Source: an uncultured Roseibium sp.
GTDB taxonomy: Bacteria > Pseudomonadota > Alphaproteobacteria > Rhizobiales > Stappiaceae
Length of the DNA stretch: 64,000 bases
Assembly (NCBI RefSeq): GCF_947494555.1
Contig: NZ_CANLVF010000003.1
Location: 806,001-870,000 of the forward strand
Reading direction: 5' to 3'
The notes below the pieces were generated by a model that was not told where the DNA came from, did not search any database, and saw nothing but the letters and a program-made list of their open reading frames with translations. Positions within the stretch are counted from its first letter, which is position 1. Every line of letters begins with the position of its first letter. The translations under genes and the position numbers were made by a program. This document shows positions 1 through 11,496 of the stretch, in pieces.

Positions 1-1
1 C

Positions 2-859
2 GTCTCGGGCAGGAAAGTGCGGATCGACGGACAGGAAGTCCGCGGCTCTGACGCACTTCTCGATTACATGCGGGTTCTGTGGCTGGTGCCTGCAATGGAC
101 GGCCTGTTCACGGGATCCGGATCGGACCGCCGCCGGTTTCTGGACCGCCTGACCCTTGCGATTGATCCCGCGCATGGCCGCCGGGTCGCCGATTTCGAAA
201 ATGCCCTCAGGCAACGCAACCGGCTTCTCGATCAGGGGGGCGCAGACGCTTACCTGAGCGCGCTCGAACAACAGGTTGCCGAAGTCGGGACGGCCGTTTC
301 GATTGCGCGCCAGGAAACGGTCGGGCTTTTGTCCCATACGATTGAGGACCAGGCAGCGCAGTCTCTGCCGTTTCCGCATGCTTCGCTAGCGCTCGAAGGT
401 GCCTTTGAAACCGAAACGTCAGGTCTGAGCGCGACGGATCGGGAAGAACGCTATCGGCGCTTCTTGTCGGATGGGCGCGCGCGGGATCGTGCCGCCGGAC
501 GGACGCTGAGCGGTCCGCACCTGAGCGACCTGAAAGTGCGCCATGCTGCCAAGGACATGCCGGCTGCCCAGTCTTCAACCGGAGAGCAAAAGGCACTTTT
601 GATCGGCCTTATCCTTGCCCATGCCGAATTGACCGCGAAAGTCAGCGGCATGACCCCGGTGCTGCTGCTCGACGAAGTCGCCGCGCATCTCGATCCGAAC
701 CGCCGGGCGGCCCTCTTTTCAAAGCTCGATTCACTTGGTGGACAGGTGTTCATGACGGGTACGGATGAAGCCCTTTTCGACGCCCTGCCACCGGCCGCCG
801 AGATCATAAAGATTTCCGCAGGCGCAAGCCGGCAGATACGGCCCGCTCAAATCCCATAA
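2..859 (+). CDS. recF: DNA replication and repair protein RecF, 3' part
   Basis: The reading frame is open from the left edge, so the N-terminal part with the Walker A motif lies outside the window; about 285 residues are visible. RecF is an SMC-like ATPase that loads RecA at single-strand gaps. Visible family hallmarks are the MDGLFTG...RRRFLDRL stretch, the ABC-type signature STGEQKALL and the Walker B/D-loop region LLLDEVAAHLDPNRR near the C-terminus. gyrB follows on the same strand about 130 bp downstream, the classical dnaA-dnaN-recF-gyrB order. Only the truncation by the window edge is unusual. Confidence 0.96.
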   Translation, partial: VSGRKVRIDGQEVRGSDALLDYMRVLWLVPAMDGLFTGSGSDRRRFLDRLTLAIDPAHGRRVADFENALRQRNRLLDQGGADAYLSALEQQVAEVGTAVSIARQETVGLLSHTIEDQAAQSLPFPHASLALEGAFETETSGLSATDREERYRRFLSDGRARDRAAGRTLSGPHLSDLKVRHAAKDMPAAQSSTGEQKALLIGLILAHAELTAKVSGMTPVLLLDEVAAHLDPNRRAALFSKLDSLGGQVFMTGTDEALFDALPPAAEIIKISAGASRQIRPAQIP

Positions 860-942
860 ATCCGCCTGAATCTTATGGTTTTCCACCAGAATCGCTTCGC
901 TGGTCTCGCGACGGCCCGCCTGCGGTTGAACGCGCCGGTGAA

Positions 943-957
943 CCCCGTATAACGGGG
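943..957. promoter_or_regulatory. Short perfect hairpin between recF and gyrB
   Basis: CCCCGT and ACGGGG are separated by three bases (ATA), a perfect 6-bp inverted repeat 35 bp before the gyrB start. No T-run follows, so it is a weak terminator candidate; it could equally be a leader hairpin or operator of gyrB. Confidence 0.35.
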
Positions 958-982
958 TGAGAAAAGACAAACCGATTGGTGA

Positions 983-3445
<2,463 letters not shown>

Positions 3446-3449
3446 TCCC

Positions 3450-3630
3450 TTGCAGGGAAGCGCATAGTGTTTCGCCGAGCGCATAAGATTTTGTGAAGCG
3501 ATGGCTTGGCGTTAACCTACTTTCATAATTTTCAACAGCTTAGACGGAAACCAACATTCTGTCTGAGTTTTGGGACATGAGCCTCACCTCGTCCCGAAAC
3601 GGATTTTCGGATTTCGAGTCGATCCGGAAA
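3450..3630 (+). repeat. Dispersed intergenic repeat, copy 1
   Basis: Begins just after the gyrB stop. Its left half (TTGCAGGG, GCGCATAGTGTTTCGCCG, CATAANATTTTG) matches the copy at 8218-8369. Its right half (CCAACATTCTGTCTGAG, GGGNCATGAGCCTCAC, GAAACGGATTTTCG) matches the copy at 21345-21512. The three copies have the same orientation and lie in gene-free stretches. I see no coding capacity. The rest of this gap (3631-3766) is A/T-rich and holds nothing else I recognise. Confidence 0.75.
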
Positions 3631-3766
3631 GTCGTACCCCACTGTTGATCAGAACATCTCATTGCTGCGAGGTACCCCATACCTCCCATTAGTTACGCAC
3701 CCGAACCTGATTTTAGTGTAAAGTCAGAAAACACAATCAAATTGAAAATGTGCGTATCGTTTTACA

Positions 3767-4924
3767 ATGTTGTTAAGTCTAGAGATATTAGCATACGCTG
3801 GCTTGGCGCTGACAGCTTTTTCGTCAGCTTGGGGCATGCTCCATGAAACAACTGAGGACCGTGGAGCCGGCAAGCGTGCTTTAACAAAGTCAGGGCAAGT
3901 TGCTATGATATTGATCGTAATTGGTTTAGCGATCAATATCAGCTCTCGGGCGATTAAGAGCGCAAATGATGCGTTTGCAGCGGAACAACGTATTTCTCAA
4001 AACCGACTTCAGGCTTTGCGGCTTGCCGTCGGATCGCAACCACTACAAACGCTTAAACTGCATTGGGAGTTTACGAATCTACCAGACCATGTGACGAACG
4101 AGATCAAAAAGCGCTTCGATGAAGTATCGGACGCCGTAAGCCTTGACGATGATCATAAGTATATAAGTCACAAAGATCATTTAACCTGGATAAATTCTTT
4201 AGAACGGGACCAAGTAGCATATCCATTCTTTTCCTATATTGCATCAAATCGATGGGACTATGGAGATGGGATTGTAATTCGTGTACCCATTTATGGAACC
4301 CAAGCTGCGGTACTCCCAATCGGCATCCTTCCCCTAGAGCAATCTGTGTTTGAGACAGATGCCCATAAGTCGAAGGCAAACTACCTCGCGGGATGGAACC
4401 TCGAAACAAATTTGCTTGCTGACGTCGGTGCTGGAATTGATTTTGAGCAGTACATTTACGCTGATCCGGCTTCAATTGACCATGAATTCTTTGAGCAAAG
4501 GACTCGCTGGCCTCAACTACAATCGACTTCGACCTTAGAAGGCAGCAAATTCACGTTTGTTGTGGAACTTGAGCTTGAAGCTTTGGGCGACGCAATTGAT
4601 CGGGTCAGCGAAGACCTTGCCGTTCTGGCTCAACTGCCAACCGAAATGGAAATCCTAATTCTTTCAGATGTCTCTGCTCTTCCGTGGCCAGCAAACAATC
4701 TATCAGGTCAATTAGCTAGTGCGGAAGAAAGTACAAGTGGGACCAATACACCTGAAATTGGCGATGCATTCCTAAAGATGGTACCCAACGGTATTGATGA
4801 ACTTGCTGTGCTTTACGATTTGCGACTGGCCTACCACGGTAAGCTTACAGAACGTTCCGGGCCAGAATCTTTAAACGCAGATTTCAGTGCCGCGGCGCGC
4901 CTGACAGCTATGGGTATGAAGTAA
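3767..4924 (+). CDS. Two-TM membrane-anchored protein of unknown function
   Basis: I do not recognise the family. The 385-residue product has two hydrophobic segments near the N-terminus (about residues 3-25 and 45-63), with a short charged loop between them, then a roughly 320-residue polar region that is probably on one side of the membrane. A short stretch around residues 65-80 (SANDAFAAEQRISQNRLQALR) looks helical or coiled. Codon use is clearly more A/T-rich than in gyrB or the genes after 8.8 kb, which suggests transfer. The DUF3800 gene follows 130 bp downstream on the same strand (25 bp if its longer frame is used), so the two are probably co-transcribed. Confidence 0.7.
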   Translation: MLLSLEILAYAGLALTAFSSAWGMLHETTEDRGAGKRALTKSGQVAMILIVIGLAINISSRAIKSANDAFAAEQRISQNRLQALRLAVGSQPLQTLKLHWEFTNLPDHVTNEIKKRFDEVSDAVSLDDDHKYISHKDHLTWINSLERDQVAYPFFSYIASNRWDYGDGIVIRVPIYGTQAAVLPIGILPLEQSVFETDAHKSKANYLAGWNLETNLLADVGAGIDFEQYIYADPASIDHEFFEQRTRWPQLQSTSTLEGSKFTFVVELELEALGDAIDRVSEDLAVLAQLPTEMEILILSDVSALPWPANNLSGQLASAEESTSGTNTPEIGDAFLKMVPNGIDELAVLYDLRLAYHGKLTERSGPESLNADFSAAARLTAMGMK

Positions 4925-5053
4925 CGTTACAATCGGCCCTGAGAGGTCATGGACTTACTGATACGCTGCCGCAAAGCAGACGTTGGCATGCTGAATTCAA
5001 TCTGCTGCGAGAAAAATCTTTTGCGGCAAGCCGAGCGCGCGTATCACAGCCAC

Positions 5054-5827
5054 ATGGCATACCTTTACCTTGACGACAGCAAACATCATCGTTTTGGGTT
5101 TTCGCTGGCTGCTTTTGTGATCTGCGAAGCTAATCCGTCGGGCTATCTTAGTTCGGTCTTCCGAGAGCGGCGATTCAATCCCAAAGAATTTGAATACAAG
5201 TCCTCGGCCAAGATGGCGGGAGACAACCGGCTTCGAGATCTACGAGATGCCATGAAGTACTATGTAGGCAGACATTGCAAGGTCGCCGTATGCGTTGTAA
5301 ATGGCGACAATAGGCTGGGACCTACAGCTCTCAGATTGCTAAGTCTCGCCCTGACCCACCCCAGTCTTGAAGGGCAAGATCACGAAGTATTTTTTGACGA
5401 AGGGTTGTTTAAATCGCCTAAATCAGCGGCTGACTTGGCCGCAACAGAAGCCAAGCTCGCTCGCTGCAATTTTCATTTTGAGCAAGACTCGAAAAAGCAC
5501 TTGGGCATTCAGCTCGCTGACCTTGTAGCCCACACGTGTAGTACGATTCTACTGGAAACACTGGGCCATGTAACCAAAAAAGTTGTCCTCGATACGCCTG
5601 GAGACAGCATTTATGATAGCCAAGAAGTCAAACTCGGCTTCGAAATGTGGGCGGGCATTCGCTATGCCTTCCTGGCTAGGAACAAACAGCTTCTGAGCGA
5701 TGACATCGATCCAGCTATGGTCGACGTTTGCCCGTGGGGCTTATTTATAGACGAAAGCGCAAGCGAACAGGTCTCGGAAGCAGCAATGCAGCGGTTTGGT
5801 GAGAATTACCTTGGATGCATTCACTGA
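5054..5827 (+). CDS. DUF3800 domain protein
   Basis: The product begins MAYLYLDDSKHH, which matches the DUF3800 N-terminus (a Y-x-D-[DE]-S strand). Other family features are FFDEGLF in the middle and QLADLVAHTCSTIL towards the end, where conserved acidic residues are expected in an RNase H-like fold. The frame stays open upstream to ATG 4949 (292 residues), but those 35 extra residues do not look like the family; ATG 5054 gives 257. Neither start has a strong ribosome-binding site. DUF3800 genes are common in prophages and defence islands; the activity is not established. A/T-rich codon use as in its neighbours. Confidence 0.8.
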   Translation: MAYLYLDDSKHHRFGFSLAAFVICEANPSGYLSSVFRERRFNPKEFEYKSSAKMAGDNRLRDLRDAMKYYVGRHCKVAVCVVNGDNRLGPTALRLLSLALTHPSLEGQDHEVFFDEGLFKSPKSAADLAATEAKLARCNFHFEQDSKKHLGIQLADLVAHTCSTILLETLGHVTKKVVLDTPGDSIYDSQEVKLGFEMWAGIRYAFLARNKQLLSDDIDPAMVDVCPWGLFIDESASEQVSEAAMQRFGENYLGCIH

Positions 5828-5950
5828 CGGCCCAAAGTGGAAGTTCGTTCGCCAATAATCAGATGACCGTTTTACGCCCCCCCCAAACTGACGTTCGTTA
5901 CGTTTCCACGACCAGCAGAAATAGACTGTAGGTGGCCTCCTATCTGATCA

Positions 5951-7852
5951 TCATCGCACCGCTACGGGTCCTGGAGCAGCATCAGGCTCAGCTGCGGGTT
6001 CGCTCCTGAATGTAAAACTATGCATGCCAGCATTTGTTTCGTGTGAGATGTCTACTCTTATTTCTTTTGGGCCGGAGATTTTTAGGACAGCGTTGAACTC
6101 TCTCTCTCCTCTTCTCTCAAATTCTTCGAGAGTTATCAGCTTGGCGATTCCAGATTGGGCCATAGTGAAATGAGCTTCGATCTGAGCTTTATCCCAGTTA
6201 GCTTTTCCGACCACAATCCCTTGGAGTTCATGAATATAGTCGCCGACATAAGCACGAAGCACTCTTTCTGTGTCTACTGCTGGTTTGGCAGGCAATGCAG
6301 CTATGCACTGGAATAGTTCACCATATCTATCTTCCAAGTTGTCATCTATAGCTCCACTTGCAAGCAACGCGACCTCGTCCATAACAGCTACTTTCTTTGC
6401 GCTGTCGGTGAGATCGTATCTTTCTCCGGAGTATGAGGGCAGATAATGCTCAAGCGCACCACCCCCTAGAAGAAAGATGTTTTTTGTCCTTAGCGCAGCC
6501 CTTATTTGACTCAGCCGACCTTCGATACTGGCGACAACTGGCTCTGTCAAAAGTGCTACAATTGCGTCGCGATCAGCGGCCATTTCGATAAGAACAGCTA
6601 CGCGCTGACGCTTCAGTTTCTTGTTATCTTCTGTGATAGACCGAAAGTAATTTTGAAGCGTCTCTATAACACCGACAGCATTATCAGCACCTTCGATAGT
6701 TCTGACTGCGTCCGTTAATTCGCGGTCAAGTGCGCCACAATAGGCAGCAAAATCAGCCCCAAGACCGAGGCTTGCAAGAAATTCCGCTATGCTTCCATCT
6801 TCGCGAATACACCGTCGAAGACTTCCTAAAAATAGACTATCAAGGTCGAACAGAAAGTAGGCGTTTTTCCCGTAGTGGCGACATAGTTCGACATATTTAG
6901 TCACTTCTTCACAACCTCCAACGTCAATAAGGCAGCTTCCCGCTGCGGTGATGGAGGTATTTCGGCGTTCCTGTATCGCTTCGATTATTTGGGCGTCAAA
7001 TACTCCTTCCACGAAAATTGGATTGTCAGAAAAGAATAGTTGTTTGTGATGAACGTTGAGTCGCGGGACAAGCGATGCGAAACGGGCACGTTCCGCTTCC
7101 GCTAATGCGCCAATATATTTTGGAGGACTGTGGTCCGTAGAAAAGCAGACAATGGTCTGCATATCGTCTACGCTTCGGAGATCCAATATAAATGGCGAAT
7201 GTGTTATTAGGATTATACCCTTGCGGCTCGTACCGGGTTCATGAGTACCTGCAACCTTTCGAACTTCTTGGACAAAAAAAGACTGGAACTGCGGGTGCAA
7301 GTTTAGTTCAGGCTCATCAACAATCAGAAACTGGTGTTCGTCATTATGCAAATGAGTGAGAAGGACCAAGAGTTCCCGAATGCCGTGGCATTCATCTCGG
7401 TCCATTCGATAATATGCACCGGTTCGAGCAAGCCGCGCTTTTGGAACGAGATTTCCAGAGTCCCATTCAAGTACGATTTCGCGACCAAAAAGCGAACTCA
7501 GTGTTGCTTCGACAATAACTCTAATGTCGGGTCGTTCTTCGAGTATGATAAACGTATCAATACCTGAGCCTTGACGACCAGCTGTGCGAAAATGTTGGAA
7601 GTGATTTTTTTGGAGTCCAGTTTTTAAGTTGTCTCCGAAGAAGTTAGAAAGACCAGTCACCGACATACGTTCGAGCCGATCTGTACCTAGCATTCGTGCG
7701 TTTGGAAGAACCGCATTTAAGGTCTCGGAAAAACGCGATTTTCCACTACCATTTGGTCCAACGAAAAAGGAGACGTCGCCAAAGCGCTCGATCGTGAATT
7801 GCTGTGTTTCCCACGGAACTGGCAAAGCAAATGTAACCGGTTGTTCGATCAT
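5951..7852 (-). CDS. OLD-like ATPase with TOPRIM nuclease domain
   Basis: A 633-residue protein with an SMC/ABC-type ATPase: Walker A GPNGSGKS (residues 32-39), Walker B FLIVDEPELNLHP (about 175-187) and ILITHSPF with the switch His (about 214-221). A TOPRIM-like part follows: FVEGVFDAQII (about 280) with the conserved Glu and FLFDLDSL (about 333-340) with the D-x-D. This order is that of overcoming-lysogenization-defect (OLD) nucleases and GajA of Gabija, but no UvrD-like helicase is next to it. The last 290 residues are not recognised. ATG 7852 is chosen because GGAG lies 8 bases upstream; the frame also opens at TTG 7870. Convergent with the DUF3800 gene. A role in phage or plasmid defence is inference. 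Confidence 0.85.
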   Translation of the reverse strand: MIEQPVTFALPVPWETQQFTIERFGDVSFFVGPNGSGKSRFSETLNAVLPNARMLGTDRLERMSVTGLSNFFGDNLKTGLQKNHFQHFRTAGRQGSGIDTFIILEERPDIRVIVEATLSSLFGREIVLEWDSGNLVPKARLARTGAYYRMDRDECHGIRELLVLLTHLHNDEHQFLIVDEPELNLHPQFQSFFVQEVRKVAGTHEPGTSRKGIILITHSPFILDLRSVDDMQTIVCFSTDHSPPKYIGALAEAERARFASLVPRLNVHHKQLFFSDNPIFVEGVFDAQIIEAIQERRNTSITAAGSCLIDVGGCEEVTKYVELCRHYGKNAYFLFDLDSLFLGSLRRCIREDGSIAEFLASLGLGADFAAYCGALDRELTDAVRTIEGADNAVGVIETLQNYFRSITEDNKKLKRQRVAVLIEMAADRDAIVALLTEPVVASIEGRLSQIRAALRTKNIFLLGGGALEHYLPSYSGERYDLTDSAKKVAVMDEVALLASGAIDDNLEDRYGELFQCIAALPAKPAVDTERVLRAYVGDYIHELQGIVVGKANWDKAQIEAHFTMAQSGIAKLITLEEFERRGEREFNAVLKISGPKEIRVDISHETNAGMHSFTFRSEPAAEPDAAPGPVAVR

Positions 7853-8217
7853 GCATGCGTCTCCAGACAAACAAATTATAACCTGAAGTAGTATATTTAA
7901 ATTGCAATCAATCCAACAACGTCATGTCCGGTTTGTCCGCGGAGTTGGCACTAGTTTCTGGTGTGGAGAAGGTCGGGAATCCGCTCATTTTACGAATTCG
8001 GTGCATTACACAATTAGTCCCTATGTAAGTGACTTTTTGCCATTTATTCAGTGCTCTGCGTTTAGAGAATCAAGAATCAATTCCCAGGATTGGCGTTTAG
8101 CGCTGCGTCGACGAAATTATTTGCGCTAAGTCCGCGAAAATTTATGCGTACAAAACTCTCCTAACTATTTGACTTTCCAAGAGGGCAAACGAAACATTAA
8201 GCGCTTCCCTACATCCG
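7853..8217. other. A/T-rich gene-free stretch at the end of the insert
   Basis: About 365 bp upstream of the OLD-like gene. It probably holds that gene's promoter (reading on the minus strand). Short frames here have no family features and no credible ribosome-binding sites. Nothing else recognised. Confidence 0.5.
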
Positions 8218-8369
8218 TTGCAGGGTAGCGCATAGTGTTTCGCCGAGCGCATAATATTTTGCGAGACGGCGGGCTGATATTCACCTACTTTCATAAATTA
8301 CAACAACTTAGGCGGAGTGTTTGATTCCGTCTAAGTTGTCAGGGGATGTGTTTCGTCTCGACTCGATAC
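8218..8369 (+). repeat. Dispersed intergenic repeat, copy 2
   Basis: Shares with copy 1 (3450) the left part TTGCAGGG, GCGCATAGTGTTTCGCCG, CATAANATTTTG, followed by ACCTACTTTCATAA and AACTTAGNCGG, in the same orientation. The two copies thus form direct repeats around the A/T-rich three-gene insert. The right half is more diverged than in copies 1 and 3. Confidence 0.75.
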
Positions 8370-8781
8370 AATGCCTCCTGATTTCAGTTTCATTTGAAAA
8401 ACCCGATTCCTGCCATTGCCCAACATTCGCTGTTTGGGTCGCATTACGTTCAAACTCCGACACAACTCGCCGCATTGATCAAATGGTGTCCCAGGTCCGG
8501 GACCAATGCCGACCTGCATTAGCTTTTCGGTCAACGACCACTTTGCGCGCACAAAACGGTCGCACTCTGATCTGAGATTGCACCCTGGAAGCCGACATTC
8601 GTTGTCATCGGAGCAAATCCATGGGATAGGCGGGAAGCAGTCTTTTGCTGCAGTTTGAATGAATGTCCGCGTTGCGGGACCTTCACGACTTTCGGCTTTA
8701 TACGAATGTCGGGCCGCCGCAGAAGACGGCCCCGCGGAACCATCACGATAGGTTCGGTGATTTAAGTGCAGACAAAGCAAA
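8370..8781. other. Gene-free stretch downstream of the oxygenase gene
   Basis: About 410 bp with no convincing gene. A 165-residue minus-strand frame covers it, but it is rich in Pro, Ser and Arg without domain features and is judged spurious. The piece CGAATGTCGGGCC near 8705-8717 resembles, in reverse, the GGCC-rich intergenic elements seen at 45.4, 50.3 and 60.2 kb. Confidence 0.4.
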
Positions 8782-9900
8782 TCATCTTTCTGAAATGAGC
8801 TTCGCTGAACGTTTAAAGGGATTTGCATCCGGCACTGCGAAATCCAGCTTGATCTCGCCCTTGTCGACGGCGTCGGAGATATAGCGGAAAGCGCCGACTG
8901 TCATGCGCATCAGGTGATCACCGGCCTTGATGGGCGGATATTTTTCAGCAGTTTCCGCCGTCTTGAATTTCGGCAGCGGCTCAACGACAGCATCATAATC
9001 AAGGCCGAAGAAAAGGGGCATCGAATACCGTTCCTTGCCGGTGTTCACGACGCGATGCTGGGTGGACTTGTAAAGGCCGCCTGACCAAGTCTCGAAAATA
9101 TCGCCTATGTTGACAATGAAAGTGCCGGGGATTGGCGGCGCTTCCATCCAATAGTCATCTGCGTTGAGTACCTGAAGGCCAGGACCGCCTTGGAGAAGGA
9201 TTGTAAAACACTCAAAGTCCGAATGGGCTTCGATGCCGACGAAGTCCTTGCTCGCCGGAACATCATTTTCCAGATAGCGCAAGAGACGCAGCTGGGATGT
9301 GGGGCAGTTGACGTGTTTCTTCAGCGTTCCAGCTTCAACGCCCAACTCCAGTTCAAGAGCGCCCAGAAGTTTCAGTCCAAGCCCGAAGACCGCGTCGTAG
9401 TATTGCGAGATCGTGTCCTTCCATCCGGGCAAATCGGGCCAGACATTTGGGCCGGTCATGCGCCAACCGGCAAGATAATCCGGATGATCGGCAGGGGCTT
9501 CAAATGACATGTCCCAGGCCTCGTTGTAGTTGATCGTAATTGGAAACGAGCTGCCGTTTTCTTCAAAGGGTACATAGCCCCGATGATTGGTGCTGTAGCC
9601 GCACCAGTATTTCATCTTGTAGCGCCGGGACTGGGTATGGAAGGCGCGGGACGCTGCGAAAGCCTCGTCGATCAGCGCCTGATCGACACCGTGGTTCTTG
9701 ATGTAGAAGAAGCCAGATGTTTTCGCCGCCTTTCCAAGCTCCTTGGCAACTGAGGCCAGAGCCGCCGGATCGCTTTCGTTGAGCCCGGTCAAGTCAATGA
9801 CCGGCAGTGACACGTTTTCAGAACTTAGTGCGATCTGGTCATCGGTTCCATCGGCCGCCATCTCCGGTTTAAGCGTCCTTTGGTCCAAGAGGTCGCGCAT
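8782..9900 (-). CDS. 2-oxoglutarate/Fe(II)-dependent oxygenase, IPNS family
   Basis: Non-haem iron dioxygenase related to isopenicillin N synthase and plant gibberellin-type oxygenases. With ATG 9900 (GGAG seven bases upstream) the product has 372 residues. The N-terminal DIOX_N region contains LPVIDLTGL and GFFYIKNHGV; the double-stranded beta-helix core carries the iron ligands H226-x-D228 (EAHSDFE) and H282 (STQHRVVN), with R291-x-S293 (ERYSMPL) for the 2-oxoglutarate carboxylate. The substrate cannot be read from the sequence. It is divergent from an ABC importer operon 330 bp away, which suggests that it acts on the imported compound or a product of it. Confidence 0.93.
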   Translation of the reverse strand: MRDLLDQRTLKPEMAADGTDDQIALSSENVSLPVIDLTGLNESDPAALASVAKELGKAAKTSGFFYIKNHGVDQALIDEAFAASRAFHTQSRRYKMKYWCGYSTNHRGYVPFEENGSSFPITINYNEAWDMSFEAPADHPDYLAGWRMTGPNVWPDLPGWKDTISQYYDAVFGLGLKLLGALELELGVEAGTLKKHVNCPTSQLRLLRYLENDVPASKDFVGIEAHSDFECFTILLQGGPGLQVLNADDYWMEAPPIPGTFIVNIGDIFETWSGGLYKSTQHRVVNTGKERYSMPLFFGLDYDAVVEPLPKFKTAETAEKYPPIKAGDHLMRMTVGAFRYISDAVDKGEIKLDFAVPDANPFKRSAKLISER

Positions 9901-10229
9901 GGTGAGGCTCCAAAGTTTAGCGTGACTGTTGAGGCAATAGGTTTCCGGTAGGCCGATCATGACTGTTGGGTCGGCGCGATCGCGTTGTGGTCAGAATATC
10001 ATCTGCACCTATTTGCACAATAAATGTATATGTAGAAAAAATAGGCAATTCGCCCACTAATCGCACAGACTTTATGTCCGGAGCATTGGTATTTTTTCTA
10101 ATCATTTGTTTTTGTTTGTTTTTTTGTTTGGCATGCAACGTGCTTGTTTGCACTCATGCCTCAAACTCAATGAGGTTCCACCAAGGTTGGCGAACGAGGG
10201 GCCGCCGAAAATTGAGAGGAACACGCTGG
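9901..10229. promoter_or_regulatory. Divergent promoter region, oxygenase / ABC operon
   Basis: A 329-bp A/T-rich spacer between two divergent start codons, with long T-runs around 10090-10130. It must hold both promoters; I cannot pick out individual -35/-10 boxes or an operator with confidence. The frame of the binding-protein gene is open through it, but no Shine-Dalgarno supports an earlier start. Confidence 0.5.
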
Positions 10230-11342
10230 ATGACGCAGAAATTCAAAACAAGGCGCGCGGGCGATCTGACACGCCGATCAATCCTGAAAGGTGCGGCAGG
10301 CACCGCCGTCCTGGCAGCTGGCAGTTCATTGCTTGCCATGCCCGCGATCGCCCAGGCGCGATCAATCAAGATTGGGTCTTATGGCGGCTACTTCGAAGAC
10401 AGTTTCAAGAAATTTGTGTACCCGGCCTTTACCGAGGCAACCGGTATAACAGTCGAATCCGTCACGCAGCCCAACTCGAGTGACTGGCTTGTGACGATGC
10501 AGCAGGCAGCAGCCTCCGGCACCGTGCCGGCTGACGTGTCGCTTTACGGCAAGGACACCATGATCAAGGCGACGCGTATCGGCGAAATGCTGAAACCTCT
10601 GGACGCGTCAAAGATCCCCGGGGTGACCAATCTGGACGCGGAATTTTTGTACGAAGGTCCCGATGGTCTCGTCGGCGTAGGCTCAATGGCGTGGTTCAAT
10701 GCCATGGTGATCAACCCCAACGAAGTGACGCCGGCACCAACCAGCTGGAAAGAGTTCTGGGAAAACCCCGCCTACGAGGGTTCGCTCGGCATTTCCAAGA
10801 AAATCGACGGTCGTCTTCTCGATATTACGGCAAAGACATTCTTTGACGGCGCAGAAACGCTCATGACGGAAGACGGGATCGTTGCGGTTCTGGACAAGGT
10901 CGCCGAGCTGAAGCCGCATGTCGCGCTCTGGTGGTCGGCTGAAAGCCAGATGGAACAGGCTATGAAGAACGAAGACGTCATCGCCGGATCCTACTATCTG
11001 GACGTCGCAAACATCATGGCGTCCGATGGTTTCCCGATCAAACCGCTCTTCCCTGTCGAAGGCAATCCGATTGGTTACGGGTCCTGGTGCCTGAGCCCGC
11101 TTTCGGAAAAAACCGGTGAAGCCTACGAATTCATGGCGTTTTCCAGTGACCCGGCCACCCAGGCACTTATGTCGCGCAACATCGGCACTGCGCCGCTTGT
11201 CAACCGGGAGCTGACGGATCTGACGGATGAAGAGTTCGCTTTCGTCTCCGGATCGCCGATCATCACGCCTGCTTATGAATCTTATCTCGACAACGAGACG
11301 TTCATCAAAGAGCGTTGGGACGCGATGCTCGCAGGCGCTTGA
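10230..11342 (+). CDS. Tat-exported ABC substrate-binding protein, polyamine type
   Basis: A 370-residue periplasmic binding protein. The N-terminus has a twin-arginine signal (TRRSILK at residues 14-20, then a hydrophobic stretch and AIAQA near 39-43). The mature part (IKIGSYGGYFEDSFKKF, FTEATGITVE) resembles PotD/PotF-type proteins for spermidine/putrescine and related cations. ATG 10230 is chosen because GAGAGG lies 10 bases upstream and it places the Tat motif near the N-terminus; the open frame reaches back to 9966. The ATPase and two permease genes follow, completing a type I importer. The true substrate is unknown. Confidence 0.92.
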   Translation: MTQKFKTRRAGDLTRRSILKGAAGTAVLAAGSSLLAMPAIAQARSIKIGSYGGYFEDSFKKFVYPAFTEATGITVESVTQPNSSDWLVTMQQAAASGTVPADVSLYGKDTMIKATRIGEMLKPLDASKIPGVTNLDAEFLYEGPDGLVGVGSMAWFNAMVINPNEVTPAPTSWKEFWENPAYEGSLGISKKIDGRLLDITAKTFFDGAETLMTEDGIVAVLDKVAELKPHVALWWSAESQMEQAMKNEDVIAGSYYLDVANIMASDGFPIKPLFPVEGNPIGYGSWCLSPLSEKTGEAYEFMAFSSDPATQALMSRNIGTAPLVNRELTDLTDEEFAFVSGSPIITPAYESYLDNETFIKERWDAMLAGA

Positions 11343-11496
11343 CGCCATTTGTGTGTGGAGCGGGTAATAAGGAACGTAGACCGTTGATCCCGCTCTTCCC
11401 ACCAGATCGCGTGCGAACCTGAGTTTCGCTTGCCGAATAATCTGATAGCGAAAGCCCGCAACCTTCCAGATTTCACATTTCGAGAGTAGCAGCTTC

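Noticed and set aside
8331-8828. 165-residue minus-strand frame
   Set aside because: Crosses repeat copy 2 and the end of the oxygenase gene; composition not protein-like.
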